Source of the DNA: Albifimbria verrucaria | Lineage: Eukaryota; Ascomycota; Sordariomycetes; Hypocreales; Stachybotryaceae | Length of the DNA stretch: 64,000 bases | Reading direction: 5' to 3' | Assembly (NCBI GenBank): GCA_020081605.1 | Contig: JAHREC010000055.1 | Location: forward strand, 124,001 to 188,000 | Shown: one piece after another, positions 24,268 through 36,230 of the stretch | Position numbering within the stretch: the first letter of the stretch is position 1 | How the letters are laid out: every line of letters starts with the position of its first letter | Translations under genes and position numbers: made by a program | The notes under the pieces: generated by a model | The model's input: only the letters and a program-made list of their open reading frames with translations | Databases searched by the model: none | What the model was told of the DNA's origin: nothing

Positions 24268-26038
24268 TTAAAATAGGATACTCGCCCCTGAGGTTTTCTC
24301 CGATCGCTTGAATAGGTTAGCAGCAATTCTGAGATCAAATACTGTAGCTCGGTGATGGGGATGAGAAATGAGAAGGAGAACTATGAGGATGGCATAAAGA
24401 TTTAGGAACGTACCGAGGGTATGCCAAGGCCGAGACCAATAATCTGCCTGGTTGCGTAGGACCATTTCGATCGACTCGCATTGATCGTACTCTATCCCTG
24501 GGTAATCAACCAGAAGATCCCACTGAAGTTTTTCCATCTCCTGTTTCATTTCTTTCTCGCTTTTTTACGTATCTTCTCATTCTCCACCTTCTGCTCCTCC
24601 TGTTCACTCTTTCTCTGAGCCATTGCCTCAAAGATGGTCTCGCGTGTTGATATCATTTTGTCGCCATAAGCAATCACCTTGATGGGAAACCCTTCTAGCT
24701 GCATGCGTTGAAGAAAAATAAGTGTCTGGTCTGGATCCTTGGTGAGCCATGTAAGCGTAGTCGCGGCGTCGAGAAAGAAGTGACGCCAACGAAGACAAGA
24801 GTATCCCTCCATAATACCGGAGCCAGCCACAATCATGTTAAGCTCTCTAGGATATCGTACATAGTGTGACAGAGGGATCATGAACGGCCCCTCGTATTCG
24901 ACTGCCCATGTGTTCTTCCACGATGAAGGTATGAGAATAACCGCCCTATAAGGGTGTGGACCGTTGTGTTTCTCAATCCATGCAGCCCTTCGGACACTTT
25001 GCTCATCTTCTTTCCTCAACTTGACATAAAAATCAGCTTGAGCAACCGGCACACTAACTCGCAATTCCTTCCACTTGTTGGAGGGAGACTTCGTAAGCTC
25101 CGCCGTATGTACCTTGGAGCCCCGGAAGCTTTCGGCTCCTGTGACTGCCATCGCCAAAGCACCTAAGCCGATGACCGCTACGGTCAGCGACGTCACCGAA
25201 TGGAAGATGCATCCCACTACGAAGCCGATGCCTAGAGCTATGTGTAAGATTTTGTGAGCCCTGGTTTTCAGCTTCCCTTGCTCACAGCGATAACGTGGCG
25301 GATTCAAGTTGATGTACAGGAAAGCGGAGACCTGAGATGATCGTTAGTATCGCGTTTGCATCGGACTGGCAGCCTTCATCTAAAGCAATTCTCACAAGGA
25401 AACCCATGAATAATGAAATTAGGTCGCTCCAGGAAACTGCAATGGCAACGGTCAGTTGTACGTGAATCTAGATTCAACTTTGCAAGGATATGTCAGGACT
25501 GACCGATGGCCGAGGATGCAAACAGCGAAGTCGCAGCATGTAGCGCAATCTCGTACCAAATGATCCAAGCAAATAACGTGTGAGCCCAGGCAATTTGCAC
25601 GAAACTTTGCTGGAATACCTTCGAAATTATTCTCTCATGGCTGATGCATATCATTAGAGGCAGCACGTTCCCCATTGCGAGCTGGCCAGAGCGATTGCTT
25701 ATAGCTTTGACTGCTGCCTCCTTGCTTGAAGCCATGGACGCATGCGCTAAAGCGATACAGTTTTGCAGGATGATAACTGCCGACAGCATCACCCTGGTTG
25801 CTGTAGGTGTGAGAAAGCCTGTAAAATCTTCATCATCGACGATCAGAAAGTTGTGAAAGGAAGCATGTATCTTCAATGCAAGATTCACCAAGCCAGTCTT
25901 CTCTGTTGGTTCAACAACTTCTACTTTCCTCCATGCAACACGGTCGATGAGCCGACGGAGGAAGAAAACGCGTGTTACCGAAATCCAAACAACAAGGTCT
26001 CCTAAGAGTAGCAGTAACCAAAATTTTAAGAAATCCAT
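24268..26038 (-). CDS. Ferric-reductase-like transmembrane protein (diverged)
   Basis: Exons 26038-25504, 25436-25396 and 25331-24268; about 546 residues after one base is restored at 24549-24551. It starts with a membrane helix (DFLKFWLLLLLGDLVVW). The family core NRSGQLAMGNVLPLM is followed by two His pairs each spaced His-X13-His (HTLFAWIIWYEIALH; HIALGIGFVVGCIFH), as expected for two hemes. The cytosolic half is degenerate: HPYR where FRE proteins have HPFT, EGPF for EGPY, IVAGSGI for the NADPH loop. A second hydrophobic stretch lies near the C-terminus. Metalloreductase function is plausible but weakened by the poor FAD site. Confidence 0.65.
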
Positions 26039-26773
26039 CAACACTTTTAATCACTTGTCTCGTTGAAGGAGGATGTCCCTTGCTCCATATCTTCAATTTC
26101 GTGCCAGCACCGCATCGAAGATTGGGCCTCCAATCATCCATTTTTGGCACTTCGCCTTTCCCACAGGATGTCGAAGAGAGAATAGAGTATTGGGGATGAA
26201 ACGCTCGCTTGTCGCTTCGAGCACCGAAGAGCCACAGATGTGGCAGAAACCACTAAGAAACCCATAATTATAATATTTTTAGATCTACTAGTCCCCATCG
26301 ACAAATTTCCCCGTTTCCTGCATGTTCCATGATCTCGGGATTAATTAAACGTAGCCGTCAAACATATTACACTGCGCTGCTAACCTACCTATCAACCTAC
26401 CCTGTACCACGTACCAAAAACAAACACGAAATTGAAAGAAGAGTGGAAGAATGAGCAGCTTCCACCACTTCAATAATTTGCTGTTCAAGATTTGGGCATT
26501 GTGCCGTGATATTCGACATCACCTTCCGCTGTAAGACTTATATTTCGATGCTTCAGTACAGCGGGATGAACACACCTGAAGAATCCTCAACTTCTTTATA
26601 AGCCTTGTCGTTACCCATCGGGCACCTATTGCTCAACTGCCACATTCTACAAAAATGTCCGCTTACAGACACATAGGCACGACCACATCCTGGACGGAAA
26701 CTGGTATTTCATTAATCCTGTGTTACGATACATATAAATGCTATGATATTACAGCATTACCCCGAACTTCTAA
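26039..26773. other. Spacer, no gene seen
   Basis: Region between the ferric-reductase-like and F-box-like genes. Only short frames. Confidence 0.3.
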
Positions 26774-27845
26774 TCAGGCTCTACTGGCATAATAGTCAGC
26801 CCTGGCATCTCTACACATAAGCTCTGACCTCTTGGTTCCGAAGACGGTAACACCACAAGCATGAATGCGCTTCACTGCCGAATTTCGTTGAACAAACCTC
26901 TCCAATGACCTACCGGACACGGAACATGATTGCAGTTCCAGAACGGACAGTGTAGGCATGATTAATAAATGTAATGGAAGATAAATCTCATGTTGGTTTC
27001 GCGGAAACCCCAGAGACAGGTGCTTCAATTCACGAAAGCTAGCGAGGAATTTCTTTAGCTCTTCAAACTGTGTGAATGCAACGGAAGAGAGTACAAGCTT
27101 AGTGACGCAAGACCAAGAAGAAGAACGCGGGTTGGCAGGATTGAATTCTCCCATGACCCGAAGGGTACAAGTGGCTCTCCTCGATAGAAGCGCTCCCAGC
27201 GCCGTGGCCACAGTGGCGTCAACATAATCCTTCGGACTCGGCTCGAGCCAAATTTCTTTCCTCAAACGAAGATAAGTTGGATTCTTTGTCCTTTTCCATT
27301 TCTTGACGTGTTGAATCTCAATGTCAGACAAATTCGGCAGTAAGTCCAGAACACGGACGAGCAAGTCGACCGTGGGAACGGTCTGTGATATCATGAAATG
27401 CTCGAATACACGGTAGGCTTCATCTGCCGTGCTCTGAGCAGAGACCGAGGCGTTTATCCGCTCTTTACCTCCGAGAAGCAGAGGGTGGGTTTCCCATTCA
27501 GACCGCACACAATTGGGCCAAGAAGCGTGATAAATTGAAAGGCCTCTCACATGCGTGGCAACGTCATCATTCGCCCCAAGAAAATCCACTAGCTCCGTGA
27601 GAGACGCCGCCGAATTTAGAACTCCTATTTGCTCAAAAGGAGGCTCCTTGTCAAGCTGGCCAACCAAGGGTGCGTGAGACGAACATTCCGTAACGATTTG
27701 AGGGTAACAAACCAGCTATTTCTAGCACCAACTCTGGCGGAAGATGATACATTGACCGCATCATCACGTTGCCGCGCCATGGCCGGTTGGTCGCGAATGT
27801 TCCCTTATGTATCTCTTGAAAGGGAATCCAAAATGAGGATTTCAT
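26774..27845 (-). CDS. F-box-like protein (two frameshifts)
   Basis: The N-terminal MYHLPPELVLEIAGL matches the opening helix of fungal F-box domains. One frame over come TLKSLRNVRLTHPWLASL and TRSLLF, and then the long frame from about 27635 to 26774. The two shifts fall near 27709 and at the A4 run 27635-27638; one base each gives 358 codons. The C-terminal part has Leu-rich elements (ELKHLSLGF, TLSVLELQSCSV) like the substrate-reading repeats of F-box proteins that feed SCF ubiquitin ligases. Start is either 27845 or the Met just before HLPPEL (27752). The target is unknown. Confidence 0.6.
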
Positions 27846-28571
27846 GTATTATAGCAATGTGACATCATTACATATTTGTATAAGCCAAGATGTGCCAGAT
27901 ATAGAGGGAAACCTACCTTGCGACAACGAGAGATAAAAGGCAGAAGGTGTACCAATGGAAGATGGGTAGCCAAAATAAGAAAAATAAATACTATAAAAAT
28001 AAACAGATAAAGAAAAAATTAAAGAAAAATAAAAAAATTAAGATAATTTGTTTGGGACAGAATGACAACACTACACCCTAAATTATATGCGAGTTACTTA
28101 GAAGAGTAGGACAACAGCATCATAGAGGATGGTAAGTGAAATTAAGCATCACATATCATCTGATCAATTGATGCTTCATAGAAGCGTAAGGTAGGACGCA
28201 AAGAGTTGTATTCATAAAAGAGATTGAAAGATGCTTACTTGTTCCTACCTCACAGGTTGGGCAATCTGCAGTCTTTATACCCGTTAGAAGGGTAATGAAA
28301 ATAAGCTAGTCTAGGGTAAATAAAATAAACCGCCGTGTCCTGGGCGTCAGTCCACGTCCAACACAATAAAAGTGGCGGTGGTTGGACAACACAAGATCAC
28401 TGAAACGAGAGCTCTGTGTTGACGTTAATATAACTCATGCATCGGTTAGTCGAAACCATGATCATCTACGGACAAAACAAGCATGAATGGTCCAGTTTCA
28501 GACACCATCGTGATTACATCGAAGTATTGGGATAGGAGCACTAATTTTATGAGGATCCAAACTGATTACTT
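27846..28571. other. AT-rich spacer, no gene seen
   Basis: A very A-rich block at 27970-28050. No recognisable gene. Confidence 0.3.
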
Positions 28572-29771
28572 CTAAGCAGCCGTACGGAAGCACGAGGCCA
28601 GGCTCCGCTGCAGTTCCTCCAGAACATTGTTTGAAGGTGGCTCCTCATCCTCAAAATAAAAAATTTCCCGTTCTTCGCTAGGCCACGTCGAGATATCCAA
28701 ACAATCACCACCCATTTTTAAAGTCTTTTTCACACCACGGGGAATGTGCATCACCCTGTTGCGTTGGAGCCTGTATGCATTATAGGCCCTCTTCCAATCC
28801 CAAGCGTCCGTGGTGCCGGATTTTGGCATCGCCACGCTGGCAGCTGCTGATGTGGGTGTACCCGACAGCGAAATGCTATGTCGCGTGGCATAGTGATGGA
28901 CGCAAGAGTCAAACTCATCCTTGTGCAAGTCAAACGGGCTGGCGTCCAAGGGGTAGACATGTTCCATCAGTTTCAAGTCCTGAAACTGTCCTACCAACTT
29001 GAGATGCAGATCCATGATCCAACCAATATTTTTGATATCCAATTTTGTGTTCAGTTGGCCATTTGCTTCAAGCATATTGAGAGAAACTAGCATCATTCTT
29101 GCAATCAACATTGCCGTGTATGTAGCAAGTGTACCATCTCCGATCGTCCCAAACATCAGGCCGTCATCAAAGAGCAAGAATAGAACAAGACCTTCTACGA
29201 TGGCCCAGGCTTCACGCCAGTGTATTGCTTCGTATGCTTCTCCAAAGTCCTTGATGAGGTTTTGGGTAACTTCGAGAGCCCCGTAGGCCACGTGGTCGGT
29301 AAACGTGTGCATGTTGAAGGCGTCGGGGTCGCGAAGGGTGAGCATGGCTACGGCGACGTGGTGTCTGGCCAAGCCGGCTCTGGAAATAGTGTACGCGTGA
29401 GAAGGCAACGCACTGGACAAATTGTCGCAGGGGCACATCACGTCGCTATCGCATGTCTCTTGGTCGGCGGACTTTTGGTTCCCCACGCCGCTTGCAGGGT
29501 GATTGTCGAGATCGTCCTCATGTTCTGTATGATGTAACGCCCCACGGATGGATAAAAACTCATATGCCTTATTGGGATCTTTCAGTTGTGTCCAGTATTG
29601 TAGATCAAGTTGTTTTGAACCCGAAGTCTTGGACCAACGTCTGCTGCGCTTTTGTTTTCTGGCGCGCAACAATGTTTCCAGGTCCTGGTTCGTGTCTCGT
29701 AGAACAGTTCGTGACCCGACTTTTCTTCTCTTGGCCATGTTTCGTGAGGAGAACACACGATGTTCCGACAT
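28572..29771 (-). CDS. Unknown 399-residue protein
   Basis: Intact single-exon gene with ATG 29771 (start MSEHRVFSSRNMAKRRKVGSR). The basic AKRRKVGSR run is a possible nuclear import signal. A helical middle part (about residues 125-270) contains a hydrophobic stretch (AWAIVEGLVLFLLFDDGLMF) and repeated Leu/Met-rich helices. The C-terminus is mixed charge. The pattern recalls the poorly defined central domain of fungal transcription regulators, but no DNA-binding domain is present, so I assign no function. Codon pattern and length without stops support a real gene. Confidence 0.55.
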   Translation of the reverse strand: MSEHRVFSSRNMAKRRKVGSRTVLRDTNQDLETLLRARKQKRSRRWSKTSGSKQLDLQYWTQLKDPNKAYEFLSIRGALHHTEHEDDLDNHPASGVGNQKSADQETCDSDVMCPCDNLSSALPSHAYTISRAGLARHHVAVAMLTLRDPDAFNMHTFTDHVAYGALEVTQNLIKDFGEAYEAIHWREAWAIVEGLVLFLLFDDGLMFGTIGDGTLATYTAMLIARMMLVSLNMLEANGQLNTKLDIKNIGWIMDLHLKLVGQFQDLKLMEHVYPLDASPFDLHKDEFDSCVHHYATRHSISLSGTPTSAAASVAMPKSGTTDAWDWKRAYNAYRLQRNRVMHIPRGVKKTLKMGGDCLDISTWPSEEREIFYFEDEEPPSNNVLEELQRSLASCFRTAA

Positions 29772-30364
29772 TGCATCAGATAATTCGATCCAAAACGTTT
29801 TGATAAATGGTTAGAACGATGAGAACGCAGAAAGACCATGAAGATTGATCGACGGTCGTCATAGGATCACTGTCGCCCTTCATATTTTGTCGAGGAGCCG
29901 CCGGCCAACTCGAGTGGACTGCTTGTCTGCTTTGAATATGTGACCATAGGATACGTGTATACGCATGAAAAAGGCTTAGTGCAGCATGTACATGGCTGTC
30001 GATGCGAGGGAGGTAAGTTAAGGTTATTACATGCCTGTTAACATGCTCATACGGTACCTATCAGTACGTACTAGTAGGTAGCGGTAACGCAATACCGAAA
30101 GATGTTATATCGTGCATTCATGTGGCTATGGTACAGTACTCTTTCGGTGTTTCTCTTGCCAAATAGTCAATTTTGTTCTTCTTTCCTTTCTCCAGGTTAT
30201 GTACTGTACTGCACAGTACATATCAAGATGCACATTATAGTATATTGTAGTATCCCGAGACCCTCATTGAGAATGCGATATTTGTTATTTCAACTCATTA
30301 CCTCCCCTTCTTTTCCTTCTCTAAGCTATATATCGAAAGATTCCGAGGCTTCCAAGTCTTATAG
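29772..30364. other. Spacer with TACTGTA-type motifs
   Basis: No gene seen. Contains a cluster tactgtactgcacagtacat at about 30201. Confidence 0.3.
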
Positions 30365-31377
30365 CTATTCTGATTCATCTGATTCATCTGTTCCATCTGT
30401 TCCATCTGTTCCATCTGTTCCATCTGTTCCATCTGTTCCATCTGTTCCATCTGTTCCATCTGTTTCATCTATTTCATCGGATCTGTCTGCTTCCTCTGCT
30501 TCATCTATTGCATCTGACCATGTAAAGTTCATCCCGATGAACCGACTCGTAGCATCGTGTCTGAATTCCAGATTGAAAAGCTCCGTCCTACACTGGTAGG
30601 ATACTGTCCAATCGCCACACTCGCCAGCTACCACAAAGGAATCATGTGCTAGCTTTCGCCAGCCTACAGCCATAGTGTCAACCGCTTGTTCCAAAGCCTT
30701 GAAGAGGTCGAAATGTTGGTAGAAACTTTCATATGTTTCCTTGTTCAAAACTTGAAACTCATCTCTAAAAACGATCAATGGCTTCACCAAATTTGGCAGA
30801 ATGATCTCCATATCTTCCTCTTCATCACCGCAAAGTTGAGTGAACTTGTCAGGGGCATCGAGAATAGCCCACACATGACAAAGCGATATTTCACCCCTCA
30901 CGTGCTTCTCCCAAAGGTTATCAAGTATCTTTTTCCACTCCGGATATTCTTCTTTTTCATAGAGAGCACGTCGTCTGAGCAATGCCTTCATTCTCTCTTC
31001 GTCCTCGTCGGCAAATGCCTTTAAGTCTGAATACCATTCGGGAAGGTTTCTTTTTGTGAGGATATCATCATTTGCACAAACTCACCGTCTCTGGTATAAT
31101 ATTGTTCTTTATCCATAGTATCCCATAGCTCTTCATATAGACGGCTCTGAACTTTGTCTGGTAAACTCTCCAAAAGTAGTAAACCATATGCGTTAATCAG
31201 CTTGTCAGACTGATTGGATCCATACTGTTTCGATGCCCAGATAGCTTCTAGAAATTCGTGCCCTTTAGTTGGCCAAGTTTCTTGAATAGAACGAGCCTTC
31301 GAGATATAGTCAGCCAATGGTCCGACCTTTTCTTTTACCATTTTAATTGCGGATATGATGCCGGTAGTTTCGCCCAT
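30365..31377 (-). CDS. Unknown protein family A, copy 3, with repeat tail (one frameshift)
   Basis: Third member of the family at 3-719 and 1723-2709. ATG 31377 (MGETTGIISAIKM). The first frame stops at 31021, but one base restored within 31075-31086 carries it into DDILTKRNLPEWYSDLKAFA, which aligns with IPDWYLDIK of the other copies. HDSFVVAGECGDWTV matches HDSYEQLGQCGNW. Where copies 1 and 2 end in DIDI, this one continues into an acidic tail of about 11 three-residue units (Thr-Asp-Gly and variants) encoded by a 9-bp repeat. Restored length is 338 codons. Function unknown. Confidence 0.6.
30373..30471. repeat. 9-bp coding tandem repeat
   Basis: Eight perfect ttccatctg units (30391-30462) flanked by variants (attcatctg, tttcatcta). 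They encode the Thr-Asp-Gly tail of family A copy 3 on the minus strand. In-frame unit length allows copy-number change without frame loss. Confidence 0.9.
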
Positions 31378-31884
31378 TTTGAAAGTCTTCCAAGTAGCTT
31401 CTTTTTGCGTTCAGGAATGAACTGTACCACCCTAGTTCAGAAATCTTGCTCAGTAAATAAAGCGTCAAGCGGTAGATAAGCGGCAGTAGCCTTTTTAATG
31501 GTGTCGAGAGAACGAAGTTTGTATGTGAGTAGATACCGTATCGTAGTGAGGCATACAGGTTAATAAATGCTTAATATTATATTGATATGCATCATCAATA
31601 ATGGGAAAATACTATGTAGCGTAGATACATACTGTAGAATATTGATGCTACAACACCTCATGGTCACTGCGCCGTGTTATATGCATGATCTTTTCAAACA
31701 CAGATTCTGTTAATTGCGAGTGGGCCGAGTTCCTATGGGACATAATCGAGTCCTTCGCAGTTGACTAGCTAAGGTTTGAGTAAGCAGCTGTAATATGAGA
31801 GTAAAACCCTTTCCTGTTATAAAGTGCGCATGGCCATACAGTACCATTCTCATTTCTACGAGCAAAGAAAGCTTTTTTGACATC
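31378..31884. other. Spacer, no gene seen
   Basis: Divergent region between family A copy 3 and the Ser-rich gene at 31885. Motifs tactgta near 31630 and tacagta near 31836. Confidence 0.3.
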
Positions 31885-32552
31885 ATGGGAAATGGAGATG
31901 ATATGTATAACAAGCTTGACAGCGATGTCGCCCGCGATAGCGTCTTGCCGACTCAGAAGAGACCCGGTTCCTCAAGAGTATCCATAGCTGGCATGCTTTG
32001 TGATGAAACACAAGCTCTTCCGTCAAGAACTCGACATCCTCCCCATTGACTCCGTCAACGACATTCGTGCCATCGATTCCGAACATAAGAACAGACTCCC
32101 GAAAGGCACTCTGGAACGCAATCTTCCCTTATCTCACGCTACTCATCATCCAGCTCTGCTTCACGAGATGCCAGCCCTTCGGGCGCTGTCCGACGAACTA
32201 GTTCTTTGATACCTCAAAGACAACAGCTCAAGAAGTATCAGACCACAGTTGAAGATGTAGAGACTGCGGATTACGCAGCAATCAGCCGTGTTAGTAAATC
32301 TCTTACATGGAACATACTATATCCCTACTAATTCTATGTTTTGTTTTAGATGTTTTCACTTTACAGGATTATATCACCTTTTATTACGGAGTATGGCATA
32401 ATTGCTAAGAATGATGGACTTTACTTTACTCGAGGATGTCAACCCAAAAGAGGGAGGTGGATAAACTACTGGCAAGTGTTGAAGCCACGCTCTTTGGAAA
32501 GATGGGTGCAGTCCAGCTACAATCAGCAGATAATGAAATTGACAGGAGATAA
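31885..32552 (+). CDS. Unknown Ser-rich protein, fragmented gene
   Basis: Seen only by joining short frames. ATG 31885 reads MGNGDDMYNKLDSDVARDSV. One base back, SSPLTPSTTFVPSIPNIRT follows, then a Ser-rich stretch (SRYSSSSSASRDASPSGAV) and TTVEDVETADYAAISR, ending at a GTTAGT donor near 32292. A late exon reads MSTQKREVDKLLASVEATLF and ends TAA 32550-32552. Intron edges in the middle are not settled. The Ser/Pro composition suggests a disordered regulatory protein and the last exon may be a coiled coil. Family not recognised. Confidence 0.4.
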
Positions 32553-33304
32553 TATAAGATACAGTTTGTGAAAGATAAATAATTATGACCATACAAGCAA
32601 GGGATGTAAGCAGCCAGATCACAACTAGAAGCTGACAGAAAATGAGATGAGATGTGCTGGGAGCAATAACATACCATCACAGTGACCTGATAGAAGGCAA
32701 TGAGCCATACTCTAGAGTCATTCAGTAAAAACATTTATCAATGTCAAATTAACCTGTACATATAGTAGACACGGAATATCAGTAGAGTAGGTACTGTAGT
32801 TTTTCCAGGTTAGAAACCTAAATGGGCTATTCTGGTGGCATCTATAAACGTCCTCGGGGCCGGTGCATCTATGGGTTCCCATTCCAGTCACCTACTTTCG
32901 TTCCACAGCCGGTTTGGTCCGTGCAGACGACCGTTGCAAAGGAAGGCTATCGAGGAACTTTGTGTTAGCGATGTTCATGATGGAATAAATCTGCATATAA
33001 CCGACCTAGATCCACAATCTGCGCGGGCGTAGAGGTGTTTCATGCGGCGATCGTTGGAATTTGGCAGCAATGACAGTGACAGTCAATGGTAGTAGAACAC
33101 AATCCCAGGCCATGGTTCGTTTCAGAATTTGCTAAAATTAGCAGCCTGTCTGACCTAGTTCCCTAGATAGCAACATGCATCGCGTGGCTTGTCAAGAACC
33201 AAGGCTTCAGAACCGGAGGCGATGTAGGTATAATACGGAACATCGCTCATTATCTTGGATGAAAAAGTTGTTTTGAATGTTATCTACTTCTAAGAAAATC
33301 TTCC
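32553..33304. other. Spacer, no gene seen
   Basis: About 750 bases, with a taggtactgtag motif near 32790. No recognisable coding. Confidence 0.3.
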
Positions 33305-33634
33305 ATGGCTATTGATCAGCAAACCCAAGTTTTCGTTATTGTTCTGGCCACATCAATACCTATCATTGCGTTTGGTATATTGGCGCTCGCAATCTATTAT
33401 ACCAGACAGACCAAAAGACCGTCGGGTCTAGCACGCCGCACAAAGTACGTGGGTCATGGGCCTGTCAAAAAGCTAGGCGACGGGAAAGATTATATCACGC
33501 GACCACAAACCGCAGTGGTTCACAGACCGGTCTGCAGGCCACCTTCGGGGCTTAAAGGCGATGAGCTCTTCAAATGGCATATGTGCGAGGATAAGCCAGC
33601 CTTAATGAAGGCGGCCTCATATCCGCCGCATTAG
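33305..33634 (+). CDS. Small single-pass membrane protein, unknown
   Basis: 109 residues from ATG 33305 (MAIDQQTQ). One strong hydrophobic helix at about residues 8-31 (VFVIVLATSIPIIAFGILAL) is followed at once by a basic, Pro-rich cytosolic-type tail (TRQTKRPSG, ending YPPH). The positive-inside rule puts the C-terminus in the cytosol. No homologue recognised. The intact frame and clear topology make it a plausible real gene. Confidence 0.45.
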   Translation: MAIDQQTQVFVIVLATSIPIIAFGILALAIYYTRQTKRPSGLARRTKYVGHGPVKKLGDGKDYITRPQTAVVHRPVCRPPSGLKGDELFKWHMCEDKPALMKAASYPPH

Positions 33635-34324
33635 GATGTGCATTTTGTGATCTCCATACATTCAAAGCACTTTATACGGAGGACGGTTCATCATATCTAC
33701 AATTAAGATCACCAACGACAGAGCTGGAGAGGTAGAATTCCCACATAATGGATATAATGTAATCTTCTTTGTATAAAATACCTGCTACTTTTATGTTCGG
33801 CCAAATGATAATGTGGTCTTGTCGTCATCATTGAGCTTGCTAATTCGCAAGCAGCGCGTGTATTGGGCGTACACATCCTCACCTGTCCTCAACACCCTCA
33901 TCGCCCATGCAACATTCCGCAAACTGGACGGATGGCACATCCCCTTTTTTTCTATATTTCCCGCCTTCCAATTTCAATGTGTGCAATACAGACAGTGCGC
34001 ATTGCATAGTATGTACTGTACAAAATTTGTGCTAAACCGTAAAAACCATTACACAAGCTTGGCAACTTCCCATACATGGGACTGTCCTGGGGCTAGTACT
34101 CAGCTCGAGATACGGCTAGGGGCGCTGTAAAGTGAGGCAATCGCTACATAGTATGTATGTACTGTACTATATAACGTCTAAATTACTTAAGAGCATGCGC
34201 AACCTTGCGCTATTCATTATACATACCGACAAACTTCATCCATAGCTTGCCTTCATTGCTCCGTCGGATCGCACCAACTGATGATATTATGTTTTGTGTT
34301 TTCGTCTTTCTCCGCTCTCAATCA
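33635..34324. other. Upstream region of sugar porter
   Basis: No gene seen. TACTGTAC motifs at about 34012 and 34158. Confidence 0.3.
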
Positions 34325-36230
34325 ATGACTCTGTCCCGAACAAGTGGTTCGCCGATTAATTACGAAAACCCTCAAGGATTGAGCCTTGAATCTATCCACC
34401 TTACGGCGTTTGCGGCGTTGGCGGGTCTTATCCTAGGATATGACTATGGCTCCACTACTGGCATCCTTCGATCCCGAGCCTTCATTGAAGCGATTGAGGA
34501 AAGCGATGCTGCGCCACGTCTCTCGGGAAATCACACAGCCATGATCATATCTACTCTGTTCTGTGGAGCCTTCCTTGGTGCCTTAGCTTTGGGCGCTAAT
34601 GCCTCCTATGCCGGTCGTAGACCTGTTATCATCGGGTCTTGTGGCATATACTCGCTGGGCGTCTTGCTTGATGTGGCCTTCGGATTAAAGGATGAAGCCC
34701 TCATTTTCGTGATAGTCGGGCGATTTATCAGTGGTGTTGGCATCGGCATCCTCACCGTCGGCGTTATACTTTACATGTCAGAGACCGTAGGTGGCTTGTT
34801 CCCAAAACATAGCATTAAACGTACAGACGAGCCATTGCTGACTACCATCAAACCATCACACAGTGTCACTCCAATTGGAGAGGTTCTCTTATGGCGTCTC
34901 ATTATCTTTGGTTTACTGTCGGCCTCTCGGGTGGCACTTTGATCGCGTACGCGGTTGATGGTTCCAATGGCGCTGCCGCATGCCGCGTATTGATCGGCAT
35001 TCGGCTGATCCCGCCAGCCGTGCTTGCGTTGGGGAGCTATTTTCGCCCCGAGTCTCCCCGCTATCTGGTGGAAAAAGGCAACTGGAGCAAGCTCGTCGAG
35101 AATTGCATCTTTACGACCCAACGCCACGGATGAAGAGGTTGAGCACGAATTACGTGGGATTGTTGGTAGCCTGTCGTCGGCGACTTCGGGCTATGCGCAT
35201 CATTCATCGACTGAGGCGTTGCACGGATGGCGCAGGCTCATGTCCACTGAGAATCGAATGCTGTTTACCAGTTTACTCCTGCAAACGATGCATCAAGGGT
35301 AAGTGATGCTGGAATGCGACTTTGATGCCACCCTCCTCCTCCTCCTCCTCCTCCTCCTCCTCCTCCTCCTCCTCCCGCTCATGATCCATTTCCTTCTTCG
35401 AACAAGAGAAGTGAATTCAGAGGCTAAGTCGACTCTGGCTCCACCTCACACCTTCACCAAGCAACGAGAAAGCAAGGTCATTGGCGCTAACCTCACTCTC
35501 CCTGTCGACGATTTTATCGAGCAGGACAGGCATTTTTTCGTTATATACTACATGACGCATCTTCTGGAGGCCGTACGTGTCGTCGGAAACCCCTTCGAGA
35601 CACTTTAATGCTAACGATGGCGATGGCACTTACGTCCTTGGCCTCGATGTTGATGCTTGATCGCATGGGAAGAAGAAGAGTTCTCCTCGTAGGAGCTGCG
35701 AGCATGTCTATGTGTCATTTACTCATTGCCATCTTTGGTGTTGTTGCTGGCCATGGACGAGGAGCTCGGGGAAGGAGACAATGTTCATAATCCTGTACCA
35801 AGAGATAGTGCTCTGAAGGCACAGCTTGCTTTTATCGCCGCCTTTGTCTCATGCTACAGCATGACCTGGGGTCTGCCGCTTGGGTCATCATTGGTGAGCT
35901 GTCCACAGGACGCAATCGACCCTGCGATGTGGGCGCATCCACCGCCTTGTATTGGTTGTGGGCTGTCGTCATTACCGCTTTAGGGCCTACTATCATTTCT
36001 GATGACCGATACCGAAGCGGATTTTCTTGGGTCTTTTTCTTTGGGGCGCTATTTGCTTCTGCAGTTTTCTTGTGGTTTACTTTCTGGTTCCTGAAACCAG
36101 TCAACGATCACTTGAACAGATCGAGATCATGGCGCAAGTATGCGATCCTCGTTCTAGCCGGCATTGGCGGCCAAGATTCGCGATGGGATCAGAGTTCGGG
36201 GGTTGCAGGCGAACTAGCGCCCTAGTTTAG
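34325..36230 (+). CDS. MFS sugar porter (multiple frame breaks)
   Basis: Twelve-helix hexose/polyol-type transporter. ATG 34325. Signatures in order: GLILGYDYGSTTGI (helix 1), GRRPVIIGSCGIYSLG, GRFISGVGIGILTVG and SE (helix 4); after a probable intron near 34785-34885, RGSLM and YLWFTVGLSGG; FRPESPRYLVEKG; a GTAAGT intron from about 35300 that contains a CTC microsatellite; THLLEAVRVVGNPFETL; DRMGRRRVLLVGAASM; WVIIGELSTGR; and the terminal VPETSQRSLEQIE. Frames shift near 35105, at T3 35604-35606, at G4 35868-35871 and near 36075. With so many breaks it is either badly affected by base errors or a pseudogene. Confidence 0.65.
35332..35376. repeat. CTC/CCT microsatellite
   Basis: About 14 triplet units inside a likely intron of the sugar porter, just upstream of the 3' splice region. 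Confidence 0.9.

Noticed and set aside
30102..30599. Plus-strand frame with Ser-Val-Pro repeats
   Set aside because: Antisense shadow of the 9-bp repeat in family A copy 3, whose minus-strand frame aligns with two paralogues.
35303..35608. 101-codon plus-strand frame with a poly-Leu stretch
   Set aside because: The Leu run is the CTC microsatellite, which lies in a probable intron of the sugar porter. Only its last part overlaps the real exon.
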